DNA of 64,000 nt from Flammeovirgaceae bacterium UBA976 (GCA_002292365.1 DBBU01000049.1:1-64000); one strand, 5' to 3'. Positions 11,372 to 23,277 are shown, counted from the stretch's first letter. Program-made: numbers and translations. The notes: generated by a model not told the origin, from the letters alone.

Positions 11372-11629
11372 AATATTGGATCTTGGGATGTAAGTAATGT
11401 AACGTATATGAGTGAAATGTTTCTAGCTGCTGAATCTTTCAATCAAGACATTGGATCTTGGGATGTAAGTAATATTGATTTTATGATAGGCATCTTTTAC
11501 ATGGCTATCTCTTTCAATCAAGATTTATTAATTTGGAATGTAAGTAAGGTGACAATGAGTGAAGATTTCAGCAAAGACTCAACCGTTTGGACATTACCCA
11601 AACCTAACTTCACGAACTGCAGTAAATAA
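11372..11629 (+). pseudogene. Fragment of a BspA/DUF285-repeat surface protein
   Basis: Codes for about 85 residues containing two and a half copies of the DUF285 repeat (IGSWDVSNVTYMSEMF, FNQDIGSWDVSN, SFNQDLLIWNVSKV), followed by the tail these proteins usually have before a disulfide-rich end. An in-frame TAA at 11369 cuts it off upstream, there is no signal peptide, and full-length family members have many more repeats. It is therefore read as the 3' remnant of a larger surface protein gene. The flanks at 11176-11371 and 11630-11850 hold nothing I recognise. Confidence 0.7.
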
Positions 11630-11850
11630 GCGCATTTATTTAGGGTCTTATCCCTCCTCTATATGGTAGTTAAAAGTATTCCTTTAGCGTAACTGCAAGG
11701 CTTCTATTTTATTATTTTTTTGACCGTATTCAGTAACATGCTTTAAAATTTTTTCAAGTTAGGGCCGTTTTTATTTTATTCATTTCATTTTTAGCGTTGG
11801 CGAGAAAGCTCTTGACAACAGCATGAAGGAGGATTGCAATGTGCTTGAAC

Positions 11851-12438
11851 TTACGTTGACTCATTCTTCACTTTTGTTTTCATAAGCTCTGTCACTGTCA
11901 CTGCAAAAGGAATTCCAGCTGCTGCCATATGATTATTCTTCGATTTAATGGTTTTGTAATTTTCTAATTCTTTAACATTAAAACTTTCTCCGTTAAAGTC
12001 CATACTTTCTTCTTTTTCGATATCAATCACTAAATAATAATCTTTAAGTTTTTTAGTTATATAACCATCAGGTAAAAGCTTTCCTTGAATAACTTTTGGT
12101 CCTTTACTTTTTAACTTGAAAATTTTATTTGCTATATCTTTTCTTGGTTCTCTTAGAAGTAAATATTTCACATTTACAACGTTGGTTTCTAAACTTAATG
12201 ACTCCTTATCATCATCCATTCTGAAATTATATTTACCTTCTTTCTTATACCATTCAATATTCGAATTATTTCTGCTATACCCAACTAAGACAAATGTTTC
12301 ATCTGAAATTATTTTTTCTTTTTTAGCTGAGATCAAATATTCAGGCATTGACTCATTTAGAATATTCGTATAGTCTTTTTCATCTTTATGAATATCGTAT
12401 ATTTTAACAGCAGTATTCTCGTTGAGAAGCTTTGTCAA
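11851..12438 (-). CDS. Unrecognised ORF, possibly a 5'-truncated gene
   Basis: A 195-codon ORF rich in Lys, Glu and Asn with no signal peptide or membrane segment. The only start near the 5' end is a TTG at 12438; the frame continues upstream without an ATG to a stop at 12472, suggesting the real 5' end is lost. The middle (VVNVKYLLLREPRKDI, LKSKGPKVIQGKLL, DYYLVIDIEKEE) alternates strand-like hydrophobic runs, and the C-terminus has AAAGIPFAVTVTELM. I do not recognise a family with confidence; a C-terminal piece of a nuclease or other defence protein is possible but unproven. It sits alone between a repeat-protein fragment and ppx. Confidence 0.45.
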   Translation of the reverse strand: MTKLLNENTAVKIYDIHKDEKDYTNILNESMPEYLISAKKEKIISDETFVLVGYSRNNSNIEWYKKEGKYNFRMDDDKESLSLETNVVNVKYLLLREPRKDIANKIFKLKSKGPKVIQGKLLPDGYITKKLKDYYLVIDIEKEESMDFNGESFNVKELENYKTIKSKNNHMAAAGIPFAVTVTELMKTKVKNEST

Positions 12439-12640
12439 TAAAGTTTGCGATAATCTTTTTAATGAAGGTTTTTAAATGCTCTTTGTCTTTATTGTCTTTG
12501 TTAGGTTAAACTACAAAAGCACCTAAGCCAGAAATTAATTCATGAAAGGCTGAAATATCGAGAAGATCTTAGGTTTTCTTATAAATGAATTAGGTCTTTA
12601 TTGCGTAAAAGTTTAAATTCGCGAGGCCAGCATTGAACCT

Positions 12641-13606
12641 ATGAATATCGCTATTATCGATATGGGAACCAATACCTTTCACCTCTTATTAGTGAAGGTA
12701 GAAAATGAAACTTTTGAGATCTTTCATAAAGAAAAAGTTGCTGTGAAAATTGGTGCCAACGGCATTAATAAAGGAGTCATCAACGATGCAGCCATTGAAC
12801 GCTGCATCTCTGCGTTGAAGTCTTTCAAAAAACAAATCGATACAGCCAATATTCATGAGATTCATGCAATCGCAACCAGTGCGGTTAGAAATGCTAAAAA
12901 TCAACAATTTCTTATCCAGAGAATCAAAGAAGAAGTAGGTATTGAACCCCGTGTCATTTCAGGGATGAAAGAAGCCGTATATATCCACTATGGGGTATGC
13001 AAAGCCCTAAAGTTAGGTGCCAATGTATGTTTGATTATGGATATCGGTGGGGGAAGTATTGAGTTCATTATTACCAAGGGAACTCAACCCCTTTGGATGA
13101 AAAGCTTTGAAATAGGGGGCCAAAGGATGATGGAAAAATTTCATAGAAATGATCCCATTACTTCTACTGAAATTTCAGCTATCAAAAACTATCTAGATAT
13201 AAATCTTCACCCTCTATTTGAGGCCTGTGAGCTTTACGGCCCGAAAACGCTAATTGGATCATCGGGAACCTTTGATACTTTGAGTGAAATACATCAAAAG
13301 AAAATGAATAAATATATCCAAGAGCATGAAACTGAACTCCCCATTACTCAAAATAGTATGATCCAAATCTTCCATGAACTCATCGCAAAAAACAAACTAG
13401 AACGCTTATTGATTCCTGGAATGATTGACCTAAGGGTAGACATGATTGTTGTAGCCTCGATACTTATTCAGTTCATCCTCAAAAAAACGAGAGTGGAAAC
13501 TACTCGTATTTCCTCTTATGCGCTGAAAGAAGGGGTATTGCTCGAAACCATTACCTCCCTTAAAAATCAAATAACACCCACCTCGAAAATATTAAAATAT
13601 GACTAA
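12641..13606 (+). CDS. Ppx/GppA family phosphatase
   Basis: Exopolyphosphatase / pppGpp phosphatase family member of the ASKHA (actin-like) fold, 321 residues, matching the short two-domain form common in this phylum. Phosphate-1 motif DMGTNTFHLL is at 7-16, the phosphate-2 motif MDIGGGSIEF near 135, and GSSGTFDTL near 208 closes the nucleotide/phosphate site. It hydrolyses terminal phosphates from polyphosphate or guanosine pentaphosphate; sequence does not decide which. The last 8 bases overlap the start of the Ldh-family gene, so the two are translationally linked. Confidence 0.93.
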   Translation: MNIAIIDMGTNTFHLLLVKVENETFEIFHKEKVAVKIGANGINKGVINDAAIERCISALKSFKKQIDTANIHEIHAIATSAVRNAKNQQFLIQRIKEEVGIEPRVISGMKEAVYIHYGVCKALKLGANVCLIMDIGGGSIEFIITKGTQPLWMKSFEIGGQRMMEKFHRNDPITSTEISAIKNYLDINLHPLFEACELYGPKTLIGSSGTFDTLSEIHQKKMNKYIQEHETELPITQNSMIQIFHELIAKNKLERLLIPGMIDLRVDMIVVASILIQFILKKTRVETTRISSYALKEGVLLETITSLKNQITPTSKILKYD

Positions 13607-14672
13607 ATATTCTTTTGATCGGCTTCATCAGTTTGCTGTAAACTTATTCATGAAAATTGGGTGCCCCATTGAACAAGCCATTGAAGCAGCTAATGTCTTA
13701 TTAAGCGCTGATTTAAGAGGGGTCGACTCCCACGGTGTCGCCAGGTTGGTAGGCTACCTTCGGCTTTATGAAAAGAATAGAATAAATTCTAAACCACAAA
13801 TCAGTGTGGTACATGAGACACCCAGTACAGCCGTAGTAGATGGTGATGCTGGACTTGGACTTGTTGCGGGTCCTTATGCAATGCGGTTGGCCATAGAAAA
13901 AGCCAAAAATGTAGGAACAGGTTGGATTTCCGTCAAAAACTCCAATCACTATGGTATTGCAGGCTATCATGCCATGATGGCATTGGAAGCAGATTGTATA
14001 GGCATCTCGATGACCAATGCGAGCCCTCTCGTAGCGCCCACCTACTCCAAAGAACGACTCTTAGGTACCAATCCTATTGCAGTTGCGGTTCCGGCTGAAA
14101 ACGAGCCTCCATTTGTCGCTGACATGGCCACTACAACAGCAGCCAATGGTAAGCTTGAGATACTTCAAAGAAAAAATGAATCTGCTCCATTGGGTTGGTT
14201 ACAAGATAAAGAGGGTCAACCCACCCAAGCAGCTCAAGGTATTGTTGAGGGCGGTGCCTTATTACCCCTAGGTGGAGATAGAGAACATGGATCTCACAAA
14301 GGATACATATTGGGAAGTATTGTAGATATCTTATCTGCAGTACTTTCTGGTGCAAATTTTGGGCCTTGGGTACCTCCCTTTGTTTCCTTTTTAGATCCTG
14401 ATCCCAATCCAGTGGGAATAGGAATTGGTCATTTTTTCGGTGCGCTCAGAATTGATGCCTTCAGACCTGCCTCCGAATTCAAAACCCACATGGACATATG
14501 GATTAAACGATTTAGAAATGCAACAACCATAAATGAAACAAATAAAGTCATTATTCCTGGAGACCCTGAGCGACGGATGGATCAGTTGAGAAGAAAAGAA
14601 GGGATTCCACTACTGGACACTGTAGTGAAGGATTTACAATCGCTCTCAGAGCAATATCAAGTCAAATTTTAA
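13599..14672 (+). CDS. Ldh family oxidoreductase (malate/L-lactate/ureidoglycolate dehydrogenase type)
   Basis: NAD(P)-dependent dehydrogenase of the Ldh_2 (non-Rossmann) superfamily, 357 residues. Diagnostic stretches are SADLRGVDSHGVARL near 35-47, carrying the catalytic His, NSNHYGIAGYHAM near 115, TNASPLVAP and GTNPIAVAVP. The C-terminal half has GGDREHGSHKGYILG and FFGALRIDAF. Such enzymes reduce or oxidise 2-oxo/2-hydroxy acids; malate or sulfolactate are possible substrates and cannot be separated here. It overlaps ppx by 8 bases and runs 4 bases into the convergent outer-membrane gene. Confidence 0.92.
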   Translation: MTKYSFDRLHQFAVNLFMKIGCPIEQAIEAANVLLSADLRGVDSHGVARLVGYLRLYEKNRINSKPQISVVHETPSTAVVDGDAGLGLVAGPYAMRLAIEKAKNVGTGWISVKNSNHYGIAGYHAMMALEADCIGISMTNASPLVAPTYSKERLLGTNPIAVAVPAENEPPFVADMATTTAANGKLEILQRKNESAPLGWLQDKEGQPTQAAQGIVEGGALLPLGGDREHGSHKGYILGSIVDILSAVLSGANFGPWVPPFVSFLDPDPNPVGIGIGHFFGALRIDAFRPASEFKTHMDIWIKRFRNATTINETNKVIIPGDPERRMDQLRRKEGIPLLDTVVKDLQSLSEQYQVKF

Positions 14673-15172
14673 AAGCCAAACCCAAAGCCTGCCTCTAAGA
14701 TCCATGGACTTGAATAGGCTCCATTCGTCTCAGTGACGTCGTACAGCAAGTCATACTGCCCAATCATATATAAAGAGGCAAACTGAGAGATAGGTACTAC
14801 GTAACCCAATCCCACCGGAATGTTATAAAAACCCTCTCGCTTATTGATAAAGTCTACGGATAAATATTCTAATTTAGCCGACCCAAATATTTGTGAGGTA
14901 ATACTGTATCTGGCAAAGATATTACCTCCATAATTATTTATTTTTAGATCCAAGATTTTATTACGCCAAAATTGATAATTTATACCTAAGCCTGCCGACC
15001 AACGCTCAGTCAATTTATAACCTGCATAAGGTGTTAAACTAAATGAGAAGAGATTTTGATTAAAATCGAAACCAAAGCCTCCGCCAAAATACATTTTATC
15101 AAAAATATTCTCTGATTGTGCTGAGACGATCTGAGACAGGGCCATCATTAAAATACAGATCCAAATTTTCAT
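14669..15172 (-). CDS. Small outer-membrane beta-barrel protein
   Basis: A 167-residue exported protein with a clear signal peptide (residues 1-18, cleavage after IVSA) and alternating aromatic/glycine-rich strands, for example FGGGFGFDF, SLTPYAGYKL and AGFGFGF at the extreme C-terminus. The terminal Phe is the usual barrel-assembly signal. It resembles the small OmpA/OprF-like barrels, probably 8 strands, but function is unknown. Its 3' end overlaps the convergent Ldh gene by 4 bases and it lies 28 bases downstream of the DivIC-like gene. Confidence 0.8.
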   Translation of the reverse strand: MKIWICILMMALSQIVSAQSENIFDKMYFGGGFGFDFNQNLFSFSLTPYAGYKLTERWSAGLGINYQFWRNKILDLKINNYGGNIFARYSITSQIFGSAKLEYLSVDFINKREGFYNIPVGLGYVVPISQFASLYMIGQYDLLYDVTETNGAYSSPWILEAGFGFGF

Positions 15173-15200
15173 GAAATAATAAACTCGGTATTTACTTTAC

Positions 15201-15512
15201 CTACTCATCTGTTGATTCTGGAACTATGACATATACATCTTCTCCTTCAGCCCTCATAAAATACTTTTCTCTAGCAATTCGCTCCAACAAATTTTGGTTG
15301 CTAAATAAGGCTTCACGATCAGTCTTTACGGTCTCAATTTGTTTTTGATAATAGCGTTGCATTTGTTGTAACTCTGCTTCTTTTTTTCTTAGGGACAGTT
15401 GGGTCAAAATATCATTTGAATCAAATATCATTAACCAAACTATGAAAAATACGGTCCCTAAAACATACATGTTTTTAAATATTGGGGGAGTCTGCTTCAT
15501 CAAACTTTTCAT
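15201..15512 (-). CDS. FtsB/DivIC-type septum formation initiator
   Basis: Bitopic division protein: short basic N-terminus, one membrane segment (YVLGTVFFIVWLMIF), then a coiled coil (SLRKKEAELQQMQRYYQKQI) and the family C-terminal element NLLERIAREKYFMRAEGEDVY. In other bacteria it forms the FtsQLB/DivIB-FtsL complex at the septum. The ATG at 15512 is chosen; an in-frame start 78 bases upstream adds an unlikely Phe-rich extension. It is 103 residues long. It follows eno on the same strand, as in many Bacteroidota. Confidence 0.88.
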   Translation of the reverse strand: MKSLMKQTPPIFKNMYVLGTVFFIVWLMIFDSNDILTQLSLRKKEAELQQMQRYYQKQIETVKTDREALFSNQNLLERIAREKYFMRAEGEDVYVIVPESTDE

Positions 15513-15644
15513 ATTCAAGTTAAAGATAAAAAAAATGTTCGGGAATGAAGATGAGAAGTGTGTATTTCGTTGATCTTGAAACAAAATCAATAGAATCAGG
15601 TCTTAAATAAAGGGTGACCTATCATCACACTACAAAAGGGACAT

Positions 15645-15675
15645 AAAAAAAGCCAGGCAGTACCTAGTTTTTTTT
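15645..15675 (-). terminator. Terminator after eno
   Basis: Read on the minus strand: A-run, CTAGG, loop TACTG, CCTGG, C, then seven T. A five-pair core (one G-T) is extended by A/T pairing. It lies 17 bases beyond the eno stop codon and would end the carA-eno transcript before the divIC-like gene. Confidence 0.55.
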
Positions 15676-15691
15676 CTTAATCAAATTGTCC

Positions 15692-18078
<2,387 letters not shown>

Positions 18079-18113
18079 GATTCAAATAGAAAATTCAATA
18101 GTAACTAATGACA

Positions 18114-18146
18114 CAAAAATAACAGAAATGCTGACCTAAGCACAAA
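18114..18146 (-). promoter_or_regulatory. Promoter for carA-eno
   Basis: On the minus strand, TATTTTTG (18114-18121) fits TAnnTTTG, and TTTG at 18143-18146 lies 21 bases upstream, a good -33/-7 pair. It sits directly downstream of the rplQ terminator, giving carA-eno its own start. Confidence 0.65.
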
Positions 18147-18149
18147 AAA

Positions 18150-18175
18150 AAAGGACTGAGAAACCCCAATCCTTT
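18150..18175 (-). terminator. Terminator of the ribosomal/rpoA/rplQ cluster
   Basis: Minus-strand hairpin AAAGGATTG / CAGTCCTTT (nine pairs, one G-T) with an 8-base loop, followed by a run of T. It begins 17 bases after the rplQ stop codon. Confidence 0.85.
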
Positions 18176-18192
18176 AACTATTTTTGAAAAAT

Positions 18193-18747
18193 TTAATCTT
18201 TTTTATCCTCCTCTTCATCAGAGACCTCCCTATTTGGGTCAGCTACCTCAATTGTTTCATCTTTTACCTCAGATTCAGAGGCCACCACCTCGGCTTCTTC
18301 AACTACTGCGGTTTCAGATGATGAAGACTTAGTTTTACTCCTTCTTGATCGCTTTGCCGCTTTTGGCTTTGCTTCTTGGAGCAATAATTCATTGTAATCA
18401 ACCAGTTCCATCACGCACATTTCGGCATTATCACCTAACCTACTACCCATCTTTAAAATTCTAGTATATCCACCGGGTCTGTTGGCTACTTTTTCCGCAA
18501 CAGCTCCAAAAAGTTCATTAATAGATTCTTTATCCTGTAAATATTGAAAAACTACCCTTCTTGAATTTGTTGAATTTTCTTTAGCCTTAGTGATCAAAGG
18601 TTCAACGTACTTTCTCAAAGCCTTGGCTTTTGCTACTGTTGTATTTATCCTTTTATATTTAATCAACGATGAGGCCATATTCGAAAGCATCGCTTTTCGG
18701 TGAGACGTTGTTCTACCTAAATGATTGAATTTTTTCCCGTGTCTCAT
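18193..18747 (-). CDS. rplQ: 50S ribosomal protein L17
   Basis: Large-subunit protein near the exit tunnel. Residues 1-115 are the L17 core ([47 protein letters not shown]). The remaining ~65 residues form a low-complexity tail, first Lys/Arg/Ser-rich, then strongly acidic, ending in a run of Glu, Asp and Lys; bacterial L17 is usually 115-130 residues, so the extension makes this one long, as in other Bacteroidota. The start overlaps the rpoA stop by 4 bases. Last gene before the cluster terminator. Confidence 0.97.
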   Translation of the reverse strand: MRHGKKFNHLGRTTSHRKAMLSNMASSLIKYKRINTTVAKAKALRKYVEPLITKAKENSTNSRRVVFQYLQDKESINELFGAVAEKVANRPGGYTRILKMGSRLGDNAEMCVMELVDYNELLLQEAKPKAAKRSRRSKTKSSSSETAVVEEAEVVASESEVKDETIEVADPNREVSDEEEDKKD

Positions 18748-19733
18748 TCTTCTTCTAGTTTGTATTTTGCCAAGTCCATTCCAAAAGTTAGACCCTTTTC
18801 AACAACCAATTGCTCTAATTCTGCTAGTGACTTCTTTCCGAAGTTTCTGAATTTCATCATTTCAGATATTTCAAGATTCACTAAGTCTCCAAGTGAGCGG
18901 ACTTCAGCTGCTTTTAAACAATTGTATGCCCGCACAGATAAATCAAGATCATTCAGAGATGTTTTCAACAACTTGCGCATGTGAAGCAATTCTTCATCTA
19001 CCTGTTCAGGCTCTCCCTTAGTAGCCGTATCTAAAATCATACTTTGATCTGAGAACAACATGAAATGCTGTATTAAGATGTTAGCCGCACCTTTCAATGC
19101 GTTTTCTGGATGAATAGATCCATCAGTTTCTATGTCCAGCACAAGTTGTTCGTAATCCGTTTTTTGCTCAACTCGCGTATTTTCTACACTGTACTTGACA
19201 TTTTTTATGGGAGTAAAGATAGCATCAATGGCAATAGCGCCAAAATCTTGCTCCTCACCCTTGTTTTCCTCAGCAGGCACATAGCCTCTCCCTTTTTCAA
19301 CAGTCAGTTCTAATTCAAATTTGGTGGAGCTATCCAATTTACATACAACATGCTCTGGATTCAAAACTTCATATGAAGCAGTGGACATTCCAATATCAGC
19401 GCCAGTCAATTTCTCCTTTCCCGAAACTTTCACTGTAATTTTATCTTCTTCAACTCCCACAATTTTTTTGAAGCGAACCATTTTAAGATTTAAAATAAGT
19501 TCACTTACGTCTTCGACCATCCCTTTAATGGTTGAAAATTCATGAAGTACGCCAGGCACTCTTATTTCAGTGATTGCATAGCCCTCTAAGGAAGATAATA
19601 AAATTCTTCGAAGTGCGTTCCCTACCGTAACTCCATAACCTTTTTCTAGGGGCTTAAATGTAAAGAGACCATGAAAATCATCAGCCTTCTCCATTACTAC
19701 CTTATCGGGCATTTGAAATGCTAAAATCGACAT
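18744..19733 (-). CDS. rpoA: RNA polymerase subunit alpha
   Basis: Scaffold of RNA polymerase assembly and contact point for UP elements and activators. The 329 residues comprise the N-terminal dimerisation/assembly domain ([30 protein letters not shown]) and a C-terminal domain after a linker near 235-250 ([33 protein letters not shown]). Standard alpha-operon position between rpsD and rplQ. Confidence 0.98.
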   Translation of the reverse strand: MSILAFQMPDKVVMEKADDFHGLFTFKPLEKGYGVTVGNALRRILLSSLEGYAITEIRVPGVLHEFSTIKGMVEDVSELILNLKMVRFKKIVGVEEDKITVKVSGKEKLTGADIGMSTASYEVLNPEHVVCKLDSSTKFELELTVEKGRGYVPAEENKGEEQDFGAIAIDAIFTPIKNVKYSVENTRVEQKTDYEQLVLDIETDGSIHPENALKGAANILIQHFMLFSDQSMILDTATKGEPEQVDEELLHMRKLLKTSLNDLDLSVRAYNCLKAAEVRSLGDLVNLEISEMMKFRNFGKKSLAELEQLVVEKGLTFGMDLAKYKLEEE

Positions 19734-19762
19734 ATCGTTATTTTTAACTTTTAGTAAATCAA

Positions 19763-20368
19763 TTATTTTGAATACAGCTCAACAATAAGCTGCTCCTTAA
19801 TATTTTCAGGTATCTCTTCTCTCTCGGGAAGATTTAAAAATTTACCTGAATAATCTGTACTATTCCATTCCAACCATGAAAACGTCTTGGTTGCTGTCGA
19901 TGCGAGACTGTTTGAAATTAACTCTAAAGATTTAGAACGTTCTCGAACTGATACAATATCATTATTTCTCAAAGTATACGAAGGGATATTAACAATACCT
20001 CCGTTCACCATGATATGTTTATGCAGTACTAATTGTCGAGCCGCTCGTCGCGTCGATGCAATACCAAGTCTGTAAATAGTGTTATCTAATCTCGCCTCAA
20101 GTAATTGGAGTAAAATTTCACCTGTGATCCCACTTTTGCGAGATGCTTTGTTGAAGACATTAGCAAACTGCTTTTCGAGCAGGCCATAAGTATATTTCGC
20201 CTTTTGCTTTTCAGCAAGCTGTATTGCAAATTCCGAAAGCTTCTTTCTCCTACCCTTTCCATGTTGACCCGGAGGGTATGCTTTATTCTGCAATGCCTTA
20301 CTTGGACCAAAAATGGGTTCTCCAAATTTTCTTGCTATCTTGGACTTAGGGCCTCTGTATCTAGCCAT
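19763..20368 (-). CDS. rpsD: 30S ribosomal protein S4
   Basis: Primary 16S rRNA-binding protein of the small-subunit body, 201 residues. [17 protein letters not shown] at the N-terminus, then the S4 RNA-binding domain ([34 protein letters not shown]). The zinc-binding cysteines found near the N-terminus of some S4 proteins are absent. Alpha-operon position between rpsK and rpoA. Confidence 0.98.
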   Translation of the reverse strand: MARYRGPKSKIARKFGEPIFGPSKALQNKAYPPGQHGKGRRKKLSEFAIQLAEKQKAKYTYGLLEKQFANVFNKASRKSGITGEILLQLLEARLDNTIYRLGIASTRRAARQLVLHKHIMVNGGIVNIPSYTLRNNDIVSVRERSKSLELISNSLASTATKTFSWLEWNSTDYSGKFLNLPEREEIPENIKEQLIVELYSK

Positions 20369-20392
20369 ATCTACTTCGTATTTTAGACTTAA

Positions 20393-20785
20393 TTAAACTC
20401 TTCTTCTTTTCGGTGGCCTACATCCATTATGAGGAAGTGGTGTCACATCTCTAATTGCAGTAATTTCGATTCCGGTATTTTGAATCGCCCTAATTGCAGA
20501 TTCTCTACCCGCTCCTGGCCCCTTGACAAAGACTTCCACTTTCCTCAGACCCATTTCATGGGCTTTCTGAGCACAGTCTGCTGCCGCCACCTGGCCTGCG
20601 TATGGCGTATTCTTTTTTGATCCTCTGAAACCCATTTTCCCTGCAGACGCCCAAGAGATCACTTGTCCTTGCGTGTTGGTTAAGGAAATAATGATATTAT
20701 TAAATGTTGCCTGAATGTGGGCCTCACCGACAGCTTCTACAACAACTACCCTTTTCTTTGCCTTATCTTTTCTTTTTTGTGCCAT
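20393..20785 (-). CDS. rpsK: 30S ribosomal protein S11
   Basis: Platform protein of the 30S subunit, 130 residues. A basic N-terminus is followed by the conserved core [34 protein letters not shown] and the C-terminal signature [13 protein letters not shown]. Lies 9 bases after rpsM. Confidence 0.98.
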   Translation of the reverse strand: MAQKRKDKAKKRVVVVEAVGEAHIQATFNNIIISLTNTQGQVISWASAGKMGFRGSKKNTPYAGQVAAADCAQKAHEMGLRKVEVFVKGPGAGRESAIRAIQNTGIEITAIRDVTPLPHNGCRPPKRRRV

Positions 20786-20794
20786 TACGCTATT

Positions 20795-21172
20795 TTACTT
20801 GACCGCTTTCTTTTTGTTAGCTACTGTTTTACGCTTTCCTTTTCTGGTTCGCGCATTGTTTTTAGTTCTTTGTCCTCTCAGAGGTAAGCCCTTACGATGT
20901 CTTAGACCCCTATAACAGCCTATATCCATCAACCTTTTTATACTTAACTGTATTTCTGACTTGAGCACTCCTTCAACCTTAATAGTCTCAGTAATAATAG
21001 CTCTGATCTTTACTTGATCCTCATCGCTCCAGTCTTTTACCTTTGTATTTACATCGACGCTGGCCTGCAATAAGATCTTTCTCGCTCTATTTATTCCGAT
21101 CCCAAATATGTATGTGAGTCCTACCTCACCTCTCTTTACATCTGGAATATCTACTCCTGCTATTCTGGCCAT
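20795..21172 (-). CDS. rpsM: 30S ribosomal protein S13
   Basis: Head protein that contacts the P-site tRNA and the 50S subunit. 125 residues with [44 protein letters not shown] and a basic tail. It follows rpmJ after a single base. Confidence 0.98.
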   Translation of the reverse strand: MARIAGVDIPDVKRGEVGLTYIFGIGINRARKILLQASVDVNTKVKDWSDEDQVKIRAIITETIKVEGVLKSEIQLSIKRLMDIGCYRGLRHRKGLPLRGQRTKNNARTRKGKRKTVANKKKAVK

Positions 21173-21173
21173 A

Positions 21174-21290
21174 TTAACCTTGTCTTTGTTTAAACTTCGG
21201 GTTCTTTTTATTGATCACATAGAGCTTTCCTTTTCTTCGGATTACTTTGCAATCGACACTTCGCTTTTTTACTGATGCTCTTACTTTCAT
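21174..21290 (-). CDS. rpmJ: 50S ribosomal protein L36, zinc-free form
   Basis: A 38-codon gene read directly from the DNA: ATG at 21288-21290, TAA at 21174-21176. The protein begins [20 protein letters not shown] and ends PKFKQRQG, unmistakable L36. Three of the four classical zinc ligands (Cys11, Cys27, His33) are replaced by Ser, Asn and Phe; only Cys14 remains, so it cannot hold zinc in the usual way. Usual place between infA and rpsM, one base before the latter. Confidence 0.97.
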   Translation of the reverse strand: MKVRASVKKRSVDCKVIRRKGKLYVINKKNPKFKQRQG

Positions 21291-21295
21291 CTTAA

Positions 21296-21514
21296 TTATT
21301 TATACCGATAAACAATTCTACCTTTAGATAGATCGTACGGAGACATTTCCATCTTCACACGATCTCCTGGTAATATTTTAATATAAAACATTCTCATTTT
21401 TCCTGAGATATGAGCGATTACTTCATGCCCATTCTCAAGCTCCACGCGAAACATAGCATTAGAGAGTGCTTCTACTATGGTCCCGTCTTGTTCTATGGAT
21501 GCTTGCTTTGCCAT
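21296..21514 (-). CDS. infA: Translation initiation factor IF-1
   Basis: 72-residue OB-fold protein that binds the A site during initiation. Conserved [37 protein letters not shown] and [20 protein letters not shown] are present. Its ATG overlaps the secY stop by one base. The map gene, often found between secY and infA, is absent here. Confidence 0.98.
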   Translation of the reverse strand: MAKQASIEQDGTIVEALSNAMFRVELENGHEVIAHISGKMRMFYIKILPGDRVKMEMSPYDLSKGRIVYRYK

Positions 21515-22827
21515 TATGCGGTTCCTGTATTTTGAGATCTACCTCTTACTCGACCTGACTTCATCATTCCTTCGTAATGTCGCATCAATAAGTAACTTTC
21601 AATTTGCTGTAGTGTGTCTAGAATGACACCTACCATGATGAGCAATGATGTACCTCCATAAAATTGGGCAAAGCCCCTACTTACACCTCCTAAAATAGCA
21701 AAAGCGGGCAAAATAGCTATGATAGCTAAAAACACAGATCCTGGCAATGTAATTCGAGACAAAACACCATCAATGAATTCTGAGGTCTGCTTACCTGGTT
21801 TAATTCCAGGTATAAAACCCCCATTTCTTTTCATATCGTCGGATATTTGCGTAGGATTAATCGTAATAGCTGTGTAAAAAAAGGTAAAAACGATGATCAA
21901 AATGGCAAATAACAAGCTGTACTGCCAGGATTCCACCCTCGAAAATGTCGCGACTACCCATTGAGCCGTATCACTATTTTCGGCCCAAATTCCACCAATC
22001 ATGGCAGGTAAAAACATTAAAGACTGCGCGAAAATGATTGGCATTACACCCGAGCTATTCACCTTCAATGGTATGTATTGCCTTTGACCTCCATACACTT
22101 TGTTACCAACGACTTGCTTAGCATATTGAACCGGAATTCTCCTTATGGCCTGAACTAGGGCTACGGTAGCCATCACTACAAAGAACAACGCCACAATCTC
22201 GATAAAAAAGAATAACATTTGACTCATCCCACGTGACATAGCTTCGGCTACAATGCTTGCAGGGAACCTTGAAATAATGCCGATCATGATAAGCATCGAA
22301 ATACCATTTCCTATACCCTTATCAGTTATTTTTTCTCCTAACCACATGCAAAAAACAGTTCCTGCAGTTAGCATGATCATGGAAGATATTCGAAAGAAAA
22401 ATCCATTTAACACAATTGCATCTGCAGAAATAGTAGTTAAGTAAGCTGCCGATTGAGCCATGCATATGAACAAGGTCAATACTCTTGTGATTTGGCTGAT
22501 TTTTTTTCGACCACTATCCCCCTCCTTTTGTAGTTTCTGAAAATAAGGAACTGCAACGGTAAGCAACTGCAACACAATCGATGCCGAAATGTAGGGCATG
22601 ATACCCAGACCAAAGATGGAAGCGTTACTGAAAGCACCACCCAAGAAAGTATCAAGGAGACCAAATATACCTCCTGCATTGTCCACGAGCTTGGATGGAT
22701 CTATTCCTGGTAAGGTAATAAAAGAACCTAGTCTAAAAATGATAAGAAAGCCGAGCGTATTAAGTATCCGCGTTCGCAGTTCTTCGATTGAAAATATATT
22801 TGATATGGTACTGAAGAATTTTTTCAT
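21514..22827 (-). CDS. secY: Protein translocase subunit SecY
   Basis: Channel-forming core of the Sec translocon, 437 residues with ten predicted membrane helices, for example [11 protein letters not shown] before the plug, [17 protein letters not shown] (helix 2-3), and [24 protein letters not shown] in the cytoplasmic C5 loop. The ATG at 22827 is preferred over a TTG three bases earlier; it overlaps the rplO TGA (ATGA). Position between rplO and infA is standard. Confidence 0.98.
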   Translation of the reverse strand: MKKFFSTISNIFSIEELRTRILNTLGFLIIFRLGSFITLPGIDPSKLVDNAGGIFGLLDTFLGGAFSNASIFGLGIMPYISASIVLQLLTVAVPYFQKLQKEGDSGRKKISQITRVLTLFICMAQSAAYLTTISADAIVLNGFFFRISSMIMLTAGTVFCMWLGEKITDKGIGNGISMLIMIGIISRFPASIVAEAMSRGMSQMLFFFIEIVALFFVVMATVALVQAIRRIPVQYAKQVVGNKVYGGQRQYIPLKVNSSGVMPIIFAQSLMFLPAMIGGIWAENSDTAQWVVATFSRVESWQYSLLFAILIIVFTFFYTAITINPTQISDDMKRNGGFIPGIKPGKQTSEFIDGVLSRITLPGSVFLAIIAILPAFAILGGVSRGFAQFYGGTSLLIMVGVILDTLQQIESYLLMRHYEGMMKSGRVRGRSQNTGTA

Positions 22828-23276
22828 CAACCTATAATTGTTGCGGTTCCCCCTGCTGCCTCAATCGCCTCAATCGCAGCCTTTGAAAACTTATGAACTG
22901 TGACCGAAATCTTCGTCTTTATTTCTCCTCTACTTAATACTTTAACAACATCTTTTTTTCCTATCAAACCATTTTGGATCAAGACCTCTACAGTAATTTT
23001 TTTGAGTTTCTTACTCGTAGCTAATAATTCGAGCGTATCTAAATTTACCGCCTTTGAGGCAATTCTATTATTGTTCTTGAAGCCAAACTTAGGTATTCTT
23101 CTCTGTAAGGGCATTTGCCCGCCCTCAAACCCAATTTTTCGTGAATAACCCGCACGAGACTGAGCTCCATTATGACCTTTGGTCGAAGTACCTCCCCTTC
23201 CGGATCCTTGACCTCTACCAATAATTTTTCTCTTCTTGATCGATCCTGCTGCAGGTTTTAATAATTCTAATTTCAT
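22827..23276 (-). CDS. rplO: 50S ribosomal protein L15
   Basis: Late-assembly 50S protein, 149 residues. It shows the glycine/arginine-rich N-terminal region RGQGSGRGGTSTKGHNGAQSR, the FEGGQMPLQRRIPKFGFKN motif and a C-terminal L27e/L15-type fold (KAAIEAIEAAGG). One base after rpmD. Confidence 0.98.
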   Translation of the reverse strand: MKLELLKPAAGSIKKRKIIGRGQGSGRGGTSTKGHNGAQSRAGYSRKIGFEGGQMPLQRRIPKFGFKNNNRIASKAVNLDTLELLATSKKLKKITVEVLIQNGLIGKKDVVKVLSRGEIKTKISVTVHKFSKAAIEAIEAAGGTATIIG

Positions 23277-23277
23277 C

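Noticed and set aside
11750-11865. GTTAGGG and GTTGAC motifs flanking the unclassified ORF, considered as integron attC ends
   Set aside because: Core sites do not match RYYYAAC/GTTRRRY in the right orientation and no folded attC structure could be drawn.
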